Assembly (NCBI RefSeq): GCF_000812965.1
Contig: NZ_JSYN01000005.1
Span: 226,325-290,324, forward strand
Origin: Pedobacter kyungheensis
Lineage (GTDB): Bacteria; Bacteroidota; Bacteroidia; Sphingobacteriales; Sphingobacteriaceae
Direction of reading: 5' to 3'
Length of the DNA stretch: 64,000 nt
Below, piece after piece: positions 16,580-25,527 of this stretch; position 1 is the stretch's first letter; the number at the start of each line of letters is the position of its first letter. The notes beneath the pieces are model-generated. The model did no database searches. It saw nothing but the letters and a program-made list of their open reading frames with translations, and was not told the DNA's origin. A program made the translations under genes and the position numbers.

Positions 16580-17188
16580 ATGTTATTAAACTGCTATCAG
16601 GAAGAGTTATTAGAAGCTGGATGCGATGAAGCCGGAAGGGGCTGTTTGGCTGGGCCTGTATTTGCTGCCGCCGTAATTTTACCCAAAGGTTTTGTGTTGG
16701 AAGGCTTGAACGATTCGAAGCAGTTATCGCACGAGCAACGCGATTTGTTAAGGCCCGTTATCGAAAAAGAAGCTTTGGCCTGGGCTGTAGCCTCTTGCGA
16801 TCATGAAGAGATAGACCGCATCAACATCCTCAATGCTTCTTTTCTGGCCATGCACCGTGCCATCGAAAAGCTTAAGTCACAGCCAGGTTATCTGGTTATT
16901 GATGGTAACCGCTTTAAGGCATATCCGAATATTCCACACAGTTGCATAGTAAAAGGCGATGGTAAATATTTAAACATTGCTGCGGCTTCTATTCTGGCCA
17001 AAACGCACCGCGATGAATACATGACCAACCTGCATGTAGATTACCCGCATTATAACTGGCAAAAAAACAAAGGCTACCCCACCATTGCACACCGTAAAGC
17101 GGTGCTCGAAATTGGTTTATCGCCCTTTCACCGCAAAACTTTTAATGTAAGCGATCCTCAGCTTGAGCTGTTTTCAAAAAACGCTTAA
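16580..17188 (+). CDS. rnhB: Ribonuclease HII
   Basis: Cleaves RNA of RNA-DNA hybrids, including single ribonucleotides in DNA. The product has 202 residues, typical for the family. The motif [15 protein letters not shown] carries the catalytic Asp16-Glu17 pair, and further acidic residues appear in LVIDGNRF and KTHRDEYM. The C-terminal motif [23 protein letters not shown] is characteristic. A glycosyltransferase gene starts 22 bp downstream on the same strand. Confidence 0.97.
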   Translation: MLLNCYQEELLEAGCDEAGRGCLAGPVFAAAVILPKGFVLEGLNDSKQLSHEQRDLLRPVIEKEALAWAVASCDHEEIDRINILNASFLAMHRAIEKLKSQPGYLVIDGNRFKAYPNIPHSCIVKGDGKYLNIAAASILAKTHRDEYMTNLHVDYPHYNWQKNKGYPTIAHRKAVLEIGLSPFHRKTFNVSDPQLELFSKNA

Positions 17189-17209
17189 AATTTCGTATTT
17201 TCACGGCAC

Positions 17210-18412
17210 GTGAAGATTCTGTTAATTACTAAGCGGGTTCCCTTTCCGCCAAATAGTGGTTATCCGATTGTGGTTTACAATACCATAAAAGGCCTGCTGC
17301 AACTTGGTGCAGATATTACTTTGTTTAGTCTTAACCCCAGCAAGGGTAGGGTTGATATTGATGATATTTACGACCCGATTTTTGAGCAGATTAAATACCA
17401 TACCTGCGATCTGGATACTGACGTCAATATCTGGTCGGCCTTTTTTAATATTTTTACCAACGAATCTTACAACGTTTCCAGGTATTACAGCGAGGATGCT
17501 GCCAAACAGCTCGAAAGCCTGCTGCGCGAAAATGCATTCGACATTATCCAGTTTGAAGGACTTTTTGTGGTACCTTATTTGGATGTAGTTAAGGCCAACA
17601 GTAATGCCAAACTGATTTACCGGGCACATAATATCGAATTTACCATGTGGGAGCGCCTTTCCCACTCCGAAAAGTTCCTCATTCGCCGTAAATACCTCGC
17701 TTTTCTGGCACAGCGTTTAAAAGCTTACGAAACTGATCAGATTAACCGTTTCCACAAGATTTTTGCCATTAGTGAGCCCGACAGGCAAAGTATATTGCGG
17801 TTTGGCTGCGAAGTGCCGATGTCGGTTTTTCCCGTAGCCATAGATCTGGAAAAATATAAGGTAGATAAAAGTAAAACCAGTTTCCCTACATTGTTCCATT
17901 TGGGAGCTATGGATTGGAGGCCAAACCAGGAAGGTTTAGAATGGTTTTTAGATGATATTTGGCCGGATATAGAAAAACTGAATAAAGACCTGCGCTTTTA
18001 CATTGCCGGTAAAAACATGCAGAAGCATTTTTTTGAATACGATTCTGAAAACCTGATTGTAGAAGGAGAAGTTTTTGATGCGATAGAGTTTATGAATTCG
18101 AAGGCGATTATGATTGTTCCTTTAATTTCGGGTACAGGCATGCGGGTAAAAATTATTGAGGGGATGGCCATGAAAAAATGTATTATTGCCACCGCCACTG
18201 CTGCCGAAGGAATAAACTGCAGGCATGGTCACGATATCTTAATCGCTGATTCGGCCGATGAGTTTTACCGCTCTATATTACAATGTATTATTAACCCCAA
18301 ACGTTGGATGGAAATTGGCGAAAATGCCCGTAAAACAGTAGAGAATGATCACGGTGTGCATTTAATATCTTCTAAAATGCTCAAAATTTACGAAGAACTA
18401 ATTGGGCTATAG
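17210..18412 (+). CDS. Family 4-type glycosyltransferase
   Basis: GT-B fold glycosyltransferase of 400 residues, probably transferring a sugar from a nucleotide donor in surface polysaccharide synthesis. The N-terminal domain begins KILLITKRVPFPPNSGYPIV. The C-terminal group 1 domain shows FHLGAMDWRPNQEGL and the nucleotide-sugar motif LISGTGMRVKIIEGMAM followed by IIATATAAEGI. The start is GTG at 17210, since no in-frame ATG lies just upstream. It is unusual among the neighbours in standing alone without other polysaccharide genes. Confidence 0.9.
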   Translation: MKILLITKRVPFPPNSGYPIVVYNTIKGLLQLGADITLFSLNPSKGRVDIDDIYDPIFEQIKYHTCDLDTDVNIWSAFFNIFTNESYNVSRYYSEDAAKQLESLLRENAFDIIQFEGLFVVPYLDVVKANSNAKLIYRAHNIEFTMWERLSHSEKFLIRRKYLAFLAQRLKAYETDQINRFHKIFAISEPDRQSILRFGCEVPMSVFPVAIDLEKYKVDKSKTSFPTLFHLGAMDWRPNQEGLEWFLDDIWPDIEKLNKDLRFYIAGKNMQKHFFEYDSENLIVEGEVFDAIEFMNSKAIMIVPLISGTGMRVKIIEGMAMKKCIIATATAAEGINCRHGHDILIADSADEFYRSILQCIINPKRWMEIGENARKTVENDHGVHLISSKMLKIYEELIGL

Positions 18413-18460
18413 CAGGAAACAAGCCTGGGATAGGTTTACAGACCTTGGTTTTTAAACCCG

Positions 18461-18478
18461 ATCCGATAGCTATCGGAT
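18461..18478. repeat. Dispersed 18-bp palindrome, copy 1
   Basis: ATCCGATAGCTATCGGAT is a perfect palindrome in the gap between the glycosyltransferase and gcvT genes. Identical copies lie at 37204-37221 and 50446-50463. Confidence 0.85.
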
Positions 18479-18600
18479 AAAGCGGGCATGAAATAAAGCG
18501 TAAAGCGGGGCTGCGGCTGCGATGAAATGCTTGCTTTCATTTTCAAAAAAGCAGCTTAAATCTCCTGAATTTTTAGCCTTAAACATTGTCATTTTCTTAG

Positions 18601-18608
18601 TACTTTTG
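18601..18608 (+). promoter_or_regulatory. Candidate -7 box for gcvT
   Basis: TACTTTTG matches the TAnnTTTG consensus and ends 19 bp before the gcvT ATG. A TTG occurs upstream (18586-18588), but at shorter than usual spacing. Confidence 0.5.
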
Positions 18609-18627
18609 CCGCAACTAAAAAATTAGC

Positions 18628-19707
18628 ATGAAAAATACCGCATTAACAGAAAAACACATCGCTTTAGGCGCTAAAATGGTTCCATTTGCTGGCTATAATA
18701 TGCCGGTTACTTACGAAGGTATAAACGCAGAACATGCAACTGTTCGTAATGGGGTTGGTGTTTTTGATGTTAGCCACATGGGCGAGTTTATTTTAAAAGG
18801 TGAAAATGCATTGGATCTTATTCAGCGTGTAACCAGCAACGATGCCTCGAAGTTACACGATGGTAAAGTACAATACTCTTGCCTGCCTAATAAAGACGGT
18901 GGTATTGTTGATGATTTATTGGTTTACCGCATCGACGAGAAAACTTATATGCTCGTTGTAAATGCATCGAACATTGAAAAAGACTGGAACTGGATTGAGC
19001 AGTTTAACACCAATGGCGTTGAAATGCATAATATTTCTGATCAGACTTCACTTTTAGCTATTCAGGGGCCGAAAGCTGCCGATGCTTTACAAAGCTTAAC
19101 AGATGTAAATCTGGCCGCGATGGAGTATTATACCTTTGTTAAAGGTACTTTTGCTGGCATTGAAAATGTAGTAATCTCGGCAACAGGTTATACCGGAGCA
19201 GGTGGTTTTGAGATTTATTTCGAAAACCAGTATGCTAACCAGATTTGGGATGCCATTTTTGAAGCCGGACAAGCACAAAACATTAAACCAATTGGTTTGG
19301 GTGCCCGTGATACACTACGCTTAGAAATGGGTTTCTGTTTATATGGAAATGATATTGACGATACTACTTCGCCAATTGAAGCAGGTTTAGGCTGGATTAC
19401 TAAATTTTCGAAGCCATTTACTAATTCTGAAGCCTTGCAAGCTCAAAAAGAAGCTGGAATTCAGAAAAAACTGGTTGGTTTCGAAATGATTGATCGTGGT
19501 ATTCCGCGTCATGACTATGAAATTGTTGATGCAGAAGGAAATGTAATTGGCAGGGTAACTTCGGGTACACAGGCTCCTTCATTGCAAAAAGCGATCGGTA
19601 TGGGCTATGTAGCTAAAGATTTTGCTAAAGAAGGAACTGAAGTTTTCATCAGCATCCGAAATACACCGATTAAAGCAAAAGTGGTTAAATTCCCTTTTTA
19701 TAAATAA
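18628..19707 (+). CDS. gcvT: Glycine cleavage system T protein (aminomethyltransferase)
   Basis: Transfers the aminomethyl group from H protein to tetrahydrofolate, releasing ammonia. The product has 359 residues, full length. N-terminal signatures are [12 protein letters not shown] and [11 protein letters not shown]; the folate-binding region contains [20 protein letters not shown]; the C-terminal barrel has [16 protein letters not shown] and [14 protein letters not shown]. The gcvH and gcvP genes are not in the window. The lipoamide dehydrogenase that completes the system (lpdA) is encoded at 62367-63773. Confidence 0.97.
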   Translation: MKNTALTEKHIALGAKMVPFAGYNMPVTYEGINAEHATVRNGVGVFDVSHMGEFILKGENALDLIQRVTSNDASKLHDGKVQYSCLPNKDGGIVDDLLVYRIDEKTYMLVVNASNIEKDWNWIEQFNTNGVEMHNISDQTSLLAIQGPKAADALQSLTDVNLAAMEYYTFVKGTFAGIENVVISATGYTGAGGFEIYFENQYANQIWDAIFEAGQAQNIKPIGLGARDTLRLEMGFCLYGNDIDDTTSPIEAGLGWITKFSKPFTNSEALQAQKEAGIQKKLVGFEMIDRGIPRHDYEIVDAEGNVIGRVTSGTQAPSLQKAIGMGYVAKDFAKEGTEVFISIRNTPIKAKVVKFPFYK

Positions 19708-19738
19708 GGATATTTAAAGCAGCAATATTTTTGAACTG

Positions 19739-20803
19739 ATGAAACCAGAAGAAAATAAATACAATGAGCTGCTTTATCAAATAGGATCTACTTTACAAAC
19801 AGCCAAACAAAATGCCATCAAGGCAATTAATGTTGAGCTGATTATTGCCAATTGGAAAATTGGAAGATATATTGTTGATTTTGAACAGCATGGTAAGCTC
19901 AGGGCTGCATATGGGAAAGAGCTGTTGGTAACCCTTTCAGCAGATCTGAAGTTAAAGTACGGCAAAGGATTTAGCCGTTCGAGCTTGCAGTTGATGCGTT
20001 CGTTTTATATCAATTATCCAAAATTTCAGCCTTTTGCTGATGAAGATTTAATTCGCCAGACGGTGTCTGGCGAATTCTCAAAACGCCAGACACCGTCTGG
20101 CATTTTTCTAAGTTGGAGTCATTATGCCGAGCTTTTGACTATTTCTGATGAGCTTGCAAGAAGCTTTTATGAAGTACAAGCCATAAAAGAAAATTGGAGT
20201 TTTAGAGAAATGAAGCGTCAGATTGATTCTGCTCTATTTCAAAGACTAGCGCTCAGCAAAGACAAAAGTGGTGTTTTGGCTTTAGCTGAAAAGGGGCAGG
20301 TAATTGATAGGTCTGAAGACTTAGTTAAAGATCCTTATGTTTTTGAATTTTTAAACCTACCTGCCGGAAGTATCATTAAAGAGTCTGGCTTAGAAAAAAG
20401 ACTCATTGATAATTTACAGAAATTTCTTTTAGAGCTTGGTAAAGGTTTTTCTTTTGTAGCCAGGCAGTTTAAAATTACGGTTGATAATGAGCACATGTTT
20501 GTTGATATCGTATTTTATCATCGAATATTAAGATGTTTCGTGCTAATTGACTTAAAAACAAAAAAGGTTAAACATCAGGATATTGGTCAGATGAATTTTT
20601 ATCTCAACTATTTTAAAGATGAAGAAAATGTTGAGGGGGATAATGATCCAATCGGGATTATTATTGCGGCTGATAAAAATGAATTTTTGGTTAAATATGC
20701 AACCGGAGGGCTTTCAAATAAAATATTTGTGTCTAAATATCAACTTTATTTACCAGATCAAAAGCTTTTGGAAGAAAAGGTAAAAGAAATTATAAATGAA
20801 TAG
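19739..20803 (+). CDS. YhcG-type PDDEXK nuclease (DUF1016) with in-frame palindrome pair
   Basis: Protein of 354 residues in the DUF1016/YhcG family. The N-terminal domain (about 10-165) contains IANWKIGRYIVDFEQ, YGKGFSRSSLQLMRSFY and LSWSHYAELL. The C-terminal PD-(D/E)xK nuclease core shows MFVDIVFYH, FVLIDLKTKK and an IGQMNFYLNYF motif. Residues 105-121 are encoded by a pair of palindromes and read as two similar stretches, RQTVSGEF and RQTPSGIF, inserted just before the conserved SWSHY motif. YhcG proteins are linked to defence and mobile contexts, but no partner gene is adjacent. It overlaps the region upstream of comB. Confidence 0.9.
   Translation: MKPEENKYNELLYQIGSTLQTAKQNAIKAINVELIIANWKIGRYIVDFEQHGKLRAAYGKELLVTLSADLKLKYGKGFSRSSLQLMRSFYINYPKFQPFADEDLIRQTVSGEFSKRQTPSGIFLSWSHYAELLTISDELARSFYEVQAIKENWSFREMKRQIDSALFQRLALSKDKSGVLALAEKGQVIDRSEDLVKDPYVFEFLNLPAGSIIKESGLEKRLIDNLQKFLLELGKGFSFVARQFKITVDNEHMFVDIVFYHRILRCFVLIDLKTKKVKHQDIGQMNFYLNYFKDEENVEGDNDPIGIIIAADKNEFLVKYATGGLSNKIFVSKYQLYLPDQKLLEEKVKEIINE
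20051..20101. repeat. Palindrome pair inside the yhcG-type gene
   Basis: The first hairpin has perfect 11-bp arms ATTCGCCAGAC (20051-20061) and GTCTGGCGAAT (20065-20075) with loop GGT. The second has arms GCCAGAC (20085-20091) and GTCTGGC (20095-20101) with loop ACC. The 17-bp core of the first (20055-20071) is the exact reverse complement of the second (20085-20101). The reading frame stays open through both. Confidence 0.92.
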
Positions 20804-20813
20804 AATATCCGAT

Positions 20814-21530
20814 ATGTCAAAAAAAATAGAAGTTTGCTTAACACCCGCTTTGATCGATTTATATGATATAGAGCAAAGCATTGTGGTGGTTATTGATATT
20901 TTAAGGGCTACATCATCCATAACTTATGGAATCGATAATGGCGCTGAAGCTATTATTCCGGTTGCTCATGTAGAGGATTGTCTGAAATACAGTGATAGTG
21001 GATTTTTATTGGCCGCCGAAAGGAATGGTGAAGTAGTGGCTGGTTACGATTTCGGAAATTCGCCTTTTTCTTATACCCCAGAAAAAGTTGGCGGAAAAAC
21101 AGTGGTACTAACTACTACCAACGGTACAAAGGCATTACATCTGGCGCAAAAAAGAGCACATCAGGTGGTTATAGGCTCCTTTCTCAATTTAGATACGCTT
21201 TGCGATTATTTAAAAAGCCAGGATAAGCATGTGTTGTTATTGTGTGCTGGTTGGAAAGATCAGTTCAATTTAGAAGATACCTTGTTTGCCGGAGCTGTAG
21301 TGAATCAACTGCGTCAAAGCTTTGAGCATTTCGACGATTCTAGTGTTGCTGCTGAAGATTTATATTTGTTGGCGAAAGATGATTTAAGAGCCTACCTGCG
21401 CAAATCATCACACAGTCACCGTTTGGCTCAGCTGAATATCGAAGAAGATGTTGTATTTTGTTTGCAGTTAAATATTTGTAAGGCTATTCCCGTTTTAAAC
21501 GGCGAAAGTTTAGTGGCTTTAAAACACTAG
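20814..21530 (+). CDS. comB: 2-phosphosulfolactate phosphatase family protein
   Basis: ComB-family phosphatase (PF04029), known to hydrolyse 2-phosphosulfolactate in coenzyme M biosynthesis. The family pattern is clear: VVVIDILRATSSITYG, VLTTTNGTKAL, VLLLCAGWKDQFNLEDTLFAGAV. The ATG at 20814 gives MSKKIEVCLTPALI and 238 residues; an ATG at 20796 would add six residues and overlap the preceding stop. ComA, ComC and other coenzyme M genes are absent from the window, so the physiological substrate is uncertain. The stop overlaps the convergent barrel-protein gene by 4 bp. Confidence 0.9.
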   Translation: MSKKIEVCLTPALIDLYDIEQSIVVVIDILRATSSITYGIDNGAEAIIPVAHVEDCLKYSDSGFLLAAERNGEVVAGYDFGNSPFSYTPEKVGGKTVVLTTTNGTKALHLAQKRAHQVVIGSFLNLDTLCDYLKSQDKHVLLLCAGWKDQFNLEDTLFAGAVVNQLRQSFEHFDDSSVAAEDLYLLAKDDLRAYLRKSSHSHRLAQLNIEEDVVFCLQLNICKAIPVLNGESLVALKH

Positions 21531-22441
21531 AAAGTAAAGTTCAGGCCTAAGGCAATTGTATTTGCCCTGAATTTAGCACCGTTAAATTGTGTTTCTTCTG
21601 TTTTGCGGTTATTGTAGTAGGCACGGTCTACACCTGTATAGGTATTAATGTTATTGATTTTATAATCGAGTTCCAGTTGAAGCATTTTGTTTAACGGAAC
21701 AGTCAGGTTGACATTTCCATTAAGTGCAAAAGAATTTGCAGCATGGGTAAAACTCACCGGTTTTTGAAAATCGGGGATTAAATTCCAGTTGGCCTTTGCC
21801 GAATATTTATAAAAGCCGCCTAAAATACCTGCACTTATGCGGAATAATTTGGCTTTAAAAGTTCCCTCAAGCCCAAAATCAAAACCTTTATACCTGCTTT
21901 GGTAGGTAGAATTTAAACCCGCACTATTGGGGTTGCTGGCGCTTTCTAATAAATAAAATTTTTGCTCGTTGTAAGATAAACCAATAAGCGGGCTGAATGC
22001 AAATTGTTCTGAATTGAATACCTGATAACTGAGCTGCAGGCTGGTGTTAAAAAGATAACCTTTATTGGCGTTAAGCAAATCGTAGTAAAAAGCACTTTGG
22101 CGGTTATCATCTGCGTAATCGGTATCTTCTGCCTCGCCTTTGGTAGTCTTACTGTATTGATTACTGGTTTTTACCGTTAACCGATCTGTAATGTGGTATT
22201 TCACATCCAATCCGAATGCAGGTCCTTTTAAATTTTTCCAGATGAGTTCTGATAAGATGTTGGGGGTTGTACCCGAAGCATTGCCGGCAATAGACCAATC
22301 GAATTTTGATTGTTGGATGCCTATGGAAGGCTTAATTTCCCATTTTTTTGATGGGCTTTGTGCAAATGCAGCTGTATAAAAGAGGACTAAGGTTAAACAA
22401 ATTAGTAATCGGTTAAGCGTACGCAAAAAAATAAGCTGCAT
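21527..22441 (-). CDS. Outer-membrane beta-barrel protein, omptin/Pom-like
   Basis: Predicted outer-membrane barrel of 304 residues with a signal peptide ending AFA/Q. Many amphipathic strands and a C-terminal aromatic strand ending GLNFTF support the barrel. The segment LIWKNLKGPAFGLDVKYHITDRL and a long acidic loop (AEDTDYADDNRQSAFYYD) recall omptin-fold or Protochlamydia outer-membrane proteins, but I see no convincing omptin catalytic set, so a protease function is not claimed. It is convergent with comB, overlapping by 4 bp. Confidence 0.75.
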   Translation of the reverse strand: MQLIFLRTLNRLLICLTLVLFYTAAFAQSPSKKWEIKPSIGIQQSKFDWSIAGNASGTTPNILSELIWKNLKGPAFGLDVKYHITDRLTVKTSNQYSKTTKGEAEDTDYADDNRQSAFYYDLLNANKGYLFNTSLQLSYQVFNSEQFAFSPLIGLSYNEQKFYLLESASNPNSAGLNSTYQSRYKGFDFGLEGTFKAKLFRISAGILGGFYKYSAKANWNLIPDFQKPVSFTHAANSFALNGNVNLTVPLNKMLQLELDYKINNINTYTGVDRAYYNNRKTEETQFNGAKFRANTIALGLNFTF

Positions 22442-22469
22442 ATTTTATTTCTGTTTTAAACTACAAAAT

Positions 22470-22502
22470 ACACATAGTGGCCAAGTATATGCCACTATGT
22501 GT
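22470..22502 (-). terminator. Terminator after the astacin gene
   Basis: A perfect 12-bp stem (ACACATAGTGGC at 22470-22481 with 22491-22502) has a 9-nt loop. On the minus strand it lies 10 bp past the astacin stop and is followed by a short T-rich tract. Confidence 0.75.
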
Positions 22503-22512
22503 AAATTAATTT

Positions 22513-23304
22513 TTAGAATGGATACACTGAAGCAATAAATGATTTATCGGTAGGAGATAAAACGGTATTCCATCCCACTTCAAAATCGCCGATTGTTAGT
22601 TCATTAGGAACCGCATAATGCATAATCGAAAATTTATCGTATGCGCTGTAATTGGTCTGCGTAGTGCTGTATTTAGCAAAGATGTTATTATCTGTTGTTG
22701 CTTCATCCCAATAATTTGGAGCCGCTGCATAATAAGCATAAACAGCTGGCTTGTCCCACGGAATAGATACCAAAGGATGTTGGTGTTCGTGAATCATTCC
22801 CAATGCATGGCCAAATTCGTGTATTACCACGCGGCTATATTCCGAATCTGCAGTATTATCGGTCAGCCAGCCATAATTCATGGTTGCACCAGTGCTTGGT
22901 GTCGATTTTCCAATGTACGACCATGATCCTCCGCTGGCAAAAGTTACCCTGATTTTAGCGGTATTATCGTTGGTTACAAAATTGAATTTAATGTTGGCAT
23001 ATTGTTCCCATTGTTTGGCAAACTGGATTACTTTAGCCCTAACGGTTGAAGTACCTCCATTTAGACTTACTTTAATGGTAGAGCCATTTGGCCATTTGGT
23101 TGAAGTGATTACTGCGCCTCTGGGCGTAGTGCCGTCAAGTGTTCTTTCCGTACAGATTTTGATATCGCTCATTTGGTTGACACTTAAACTTTCAGGGCGA
23201 TCTAAGGTTTCGGTTTCAGTTGGTTTTTCTTTTTTACAAGAATATAAAGACAAAGTTAGGGCTAAGGCAATAAGTGCTGCCTTGTTTAATTTTAAAAAAT
23301 TCAT
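22513..23304 (-). CDS. Astacin-type (M12A) zinc metalloprotease lipoprotein
   Basis: Secreted lipoprotein protease of 263 residues. The lipobox is LYSC with Cys23. The astacin zinc site HEFGHALGMIHEH (His162, Glu163, His166, His172) is complete, and the Met-turn appears as SIMHYAVP with the family tyrosine. The short form lacks CUB or MAM domains and resembles flavastacin-type bacterial enzymes. A propeptide region of about 40 residues precedes the catalytic domain. A strong terminator follows; a long AT-rich leader of about 300 bp precedes it. Confidence 0.93.
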   Translation of the reverse strand: MNFLKLNKAALIALALTLSLYSCKKEKPTETETLDRPESLSVNQMSDIKICTERTLDGTTPRGAVITSTKWPNGSTIKVSLNGGTSTVRAKVIQFAKQWEQYANIKFNFVTNDNTAKIRVTFASGGSWSYIGKSTPSTGATMNYGWLTDNTADSEYSRVVIHEFGHALGMIHEHQHPLVSIPWDKPAVYAYYAAAPNYWDEATTDNNIFAKYSTTQTNYSAYDKFSIMHYAVPNELTIGDFEVGWNTVLSPTDKSFIASVYPF

Positions 23305-23611
23305 GTTTTAGGTTGTTTAGGTAAAAATTAATGATCTGTGTTATTTGACTGAAAAATCGAGTTAGAAAATAGTAAACACAGGGATTCTCCGCTTCTGCTG
23401 AAGCATGGTCTGGTTAAAAAACATAGGTAAGACGTTTAGGTTAAATACCATGCATTTTGCAAAGTATAATCCTAAAGTAAAATATTATTATATAACAAGC
23501 AAGAGAAATGTAATATTTTTATTTCAATTGTGTAATTATTACACTATATTTTTATTGCATATAAATATTCTTTACTGTAGTTTTAATTCTACTTTAATAG
23601 ATTGTAAACTA
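23305..23611. other. AT-rich gap upstream of the astacin gene
   Basis: This stretch of 307 bp holds no convincing gene. It is strongly AT-rich, especially 23460-23600, and contains the 5' region of the astacin gene and the 3' end of the patatin transcript. I see no clear hairpin terminator or repeat in it. Confidence 0.6.
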
Positions 23612-24382
23612 TTATTTCGTGATGAGTTCAGAAATTGTGGGACTATTTTTGATGGTAATCAAGGCTTCTTCGTGCGCCAGCCAGTAAATATCTTCTGCAC
23701 GTTTCATATCAAAGGTACTAATGGCGCCAAGGCCTTTAGGTTCAATTAATACATTACAGAATTTTGCTTTTCTTTCCATGTCATGATTGATCGACATGAT
23801 TCCGGCGCGCCCCATTAAATTGGTAATCCCTGTTATTTTATCAACTGGCTTGAGGTGATTGCAGGAAGAGCCAATAATAAAATCGCAGTCTTCCATCAGG
23901 GGTTCAACCGGAAAATTATTTAGAATTCCTCCGTCAACATACATCTGCCCGTCAATCATAATTGGTTTAAAAATGCCTGGTATGCAGCTCGAAGCGTGTA
24001 TGGCTCTGATTAATGGTCCTTTAGTAAAATACACCAGCCGGCCCTCACTAAAATTTACAGCAGCTATGGTTAGCGGGATTTTTAGCTTCTCAATGGTATC
24101 TTCCGGGAAGTATTCTTTTAAAATCAGTGAAGTATTTTCAATATTAATTAAGCCGAGCGAACCCACTGCCGGGCGTACAAAACGCCACAATTTAGTTTTC
24201 AGGAAAATATTCAATCCTTCTTCCGGATCGATACCCGCCGCAAAAAAAGCTCCGGCTATGGCTCCGGCACTTGTTCCGCTAATGTGACTAAATGTAATAC
24301 CTAAATTGCTAAAGGCTTTTAAAACGCCTAAGTGTGCTATTCCTCTAATGCCTCCGCCCGATAATACAATGCCAACTTTCAT
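23612..24382 (-). CDS. Patatin-like phospholipase (RssA/YlbK type)
   Basis: Cytosolic lipid acyl hydrolase of 256 residues. The oxyanion motif SGGGIRG is near the N-terminus, the nucleophile is Ser38 in GTSAG, and the catalytic Asp150 lies in VDGGILNNFPV. The size matches the short stand-alone patatin group. There is no signal peptide. Its neighbours on the same strand are the gldB gene upstream and the astacin gene downstream; no operon link is evident beyond orientation. Confidence 0.93.
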   Translation of the reverse strand: MKVGIVLSGGGIRGIAHLGVLKAFSNLGITFSHISGTSAGAIAGAFFAAGIDPEEGLNIFLKTKLWRFVRPAVGSLGLINIENTSLILKEYFPEDTIEKLKIPLTIAAVNFSEGRLVYFTKGPLIRAIHASSCIPGIFKPIMIDGQMYVDGGILNNFPVEPLMEDCDFIIGSSCNHLKPVDKITGITNLMGRAGIMSINHDMERKAKFCNVLIEPKGLGAISTFDMKRAEDIYWLAHEEALITIKNSPTISELITK

Positions 24383-24462
24383 AGATTTATTTTAGGGTAA
24401 TTACTTTATTGCTTAATAATTTTTTAGCAGACAACTATAAATTGCTAATTGAAAACTGCAAC

Positions 24463-25497
24463 CTAATTCTGTTGTTTCGGTTTGTATTTCGATTTATTCA
24501 AAATTTTCTGTGCATCTCCTTCTGCCATTAATTGTTGCAGAGTTACATCCGGATTTTCTTTCATATACTTCTTTACCATCTGCCACCCAATCCATACTCC
24601 CAATTTTGGTGCCGAATCTCTATTTTCACCCAAACCAGGGGTAAACGGACCTTCTGAGAGAAAAACCTGTATTTTTTGGTAATCAGTTTCGAACAGAAAA
24701 TTATGCTCTAAAAAATAGGCCCAAATATCACCTTCAAAGTGCTGTGCCCATTCCAGTTGTTGCGTAGTGTAGCCAATTTTAACCGAATCTGGCAACTGCT
24801 CTGGCAATACCTGATCAAGAAAATAAAGGATTTTTCCCTGAAAAACCATTTTGGATAACAGCGACTTGTTTTCATCAGGCTCTGCAAAAAGCTCTTCGTG
24901 CGCGTAGGTTTCGGCTACGCGTGGAACAATATATTCTGGTGCAAACCTTCTGGAGAGGTACAATGGTACACTCTGAACAATGGCTTTATAAAATTTACTG
25001 TCTTTGCCCAAAAACATGTCGAGGCCAATCCCCAGATAATTATCGCCAACCGGCATCTGGTAAGCAAAGCCCGAAGCAAAAGCGATGAATTTTGGAATTT
25101 TAGCTTTGGGGTAATAGTATTTAATGTACTTAAAAGTTTCGTTTAAACCAGCTTCCTGTGCTTTCAAATCGGGGAAAACACTGTCTACTTCTTTAGTTAA
25201 ATCGGTATAGGCCTGATCATGGTACAGGGTTGCCAGCGATTCGGTATTTTCGTATTTGGTATCGAGGATTTTATGCAGAAAATCGTCATAAAATACACCA
25301 TATTTTGTGCTTAGCGTTTGGTTTACCTCGGCCGGATTTTTACTTTTGCCTGCAAACAGTTCTTTATCAAAGCGTTCTATTTTGATATCTACGGCAATAT
25401 TGCTTACATCGGGCCTGTGGTTTTGCTTACAGGAAATAAATGCAATGGCAAAAAGAAAAATTAGATAAATTTGCCTGTGTTTTACGTTATACATCAT
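24463..25497 (-). CDS. gldB: Gliding motility lipoprotein GldB
   Basis: Lipoprotein of about 344 residues required for gliding in Flavobacterium and conserved in many non-gliding Bacteroidota. The signal ends FISC, and the mature protein has the family pattern VDIKIERFDKELFA near the start, QAYTDLTKEVDSVFPDL, and near the C-terminus a GVWIGWQMVKKYMKENP helix followed by LMAEGDAQKILNKSKYKP. The ATG at 25497 was chosen; a TTG further upstream lies inside a candidate promoter box. In flavobacteria gldC follows gldB, but no gldC is present here. The divergent neighbour encodes an outer-membrane barrel. Confidence 0.9.
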   Translation of the reverse strand: MMYNVKHRQIYLIFLFAIAFISCKQNHRPDVSNIAVDIKIERFDKELFAGKSKNPAEVNQTLSTKYGVFYDDFLHKILDTKYENTESLATLYHDQAYTDLTKEVDSVFPDLKAQEAGLNETFKYIKYYYPKAKIPKFIAFASGFAYQMPVGDNYLGIGLDMFLGKDSKFYKAIVQSVPLYLSRRFAPEYIVPRVAETYAHEELFAEPDENKSLLSKMVFQGKILYFLDQVLPEQLPDSVKIGYTTQQLEWAQHFEGDIWAYFLEHNFLFETDYQKIQVFLSEGPFTPGLGENRDSAPKLGVWIGWQMVKKYMKENPDVTLQQLMAEGDAQKILNKSKYKPKQQN

Positions 25498-25503
25498 GTA
25501 GAA

Positions 25504-25511
25504 CAAATATA
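25504..25511 (-). promoter_or_regulatory. Candidate -7 box for gldB
   Basis: On the minus strand this reads TATATTTG, matching TAnnTTTG, and ends 6 bp before the gldB ATG, implying a very short leader. No TTG at standard -33 spacing was seen. Confidence 0.4.
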
Positions 25512-25527
25512 TATAAACACCTATAGC

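Noticed and set aside
21527..22441. Omptin protease assignment
   Set aside because: The barrel pattern is similar but the omptin catalytic residues are not evident, so only a barrel is called.
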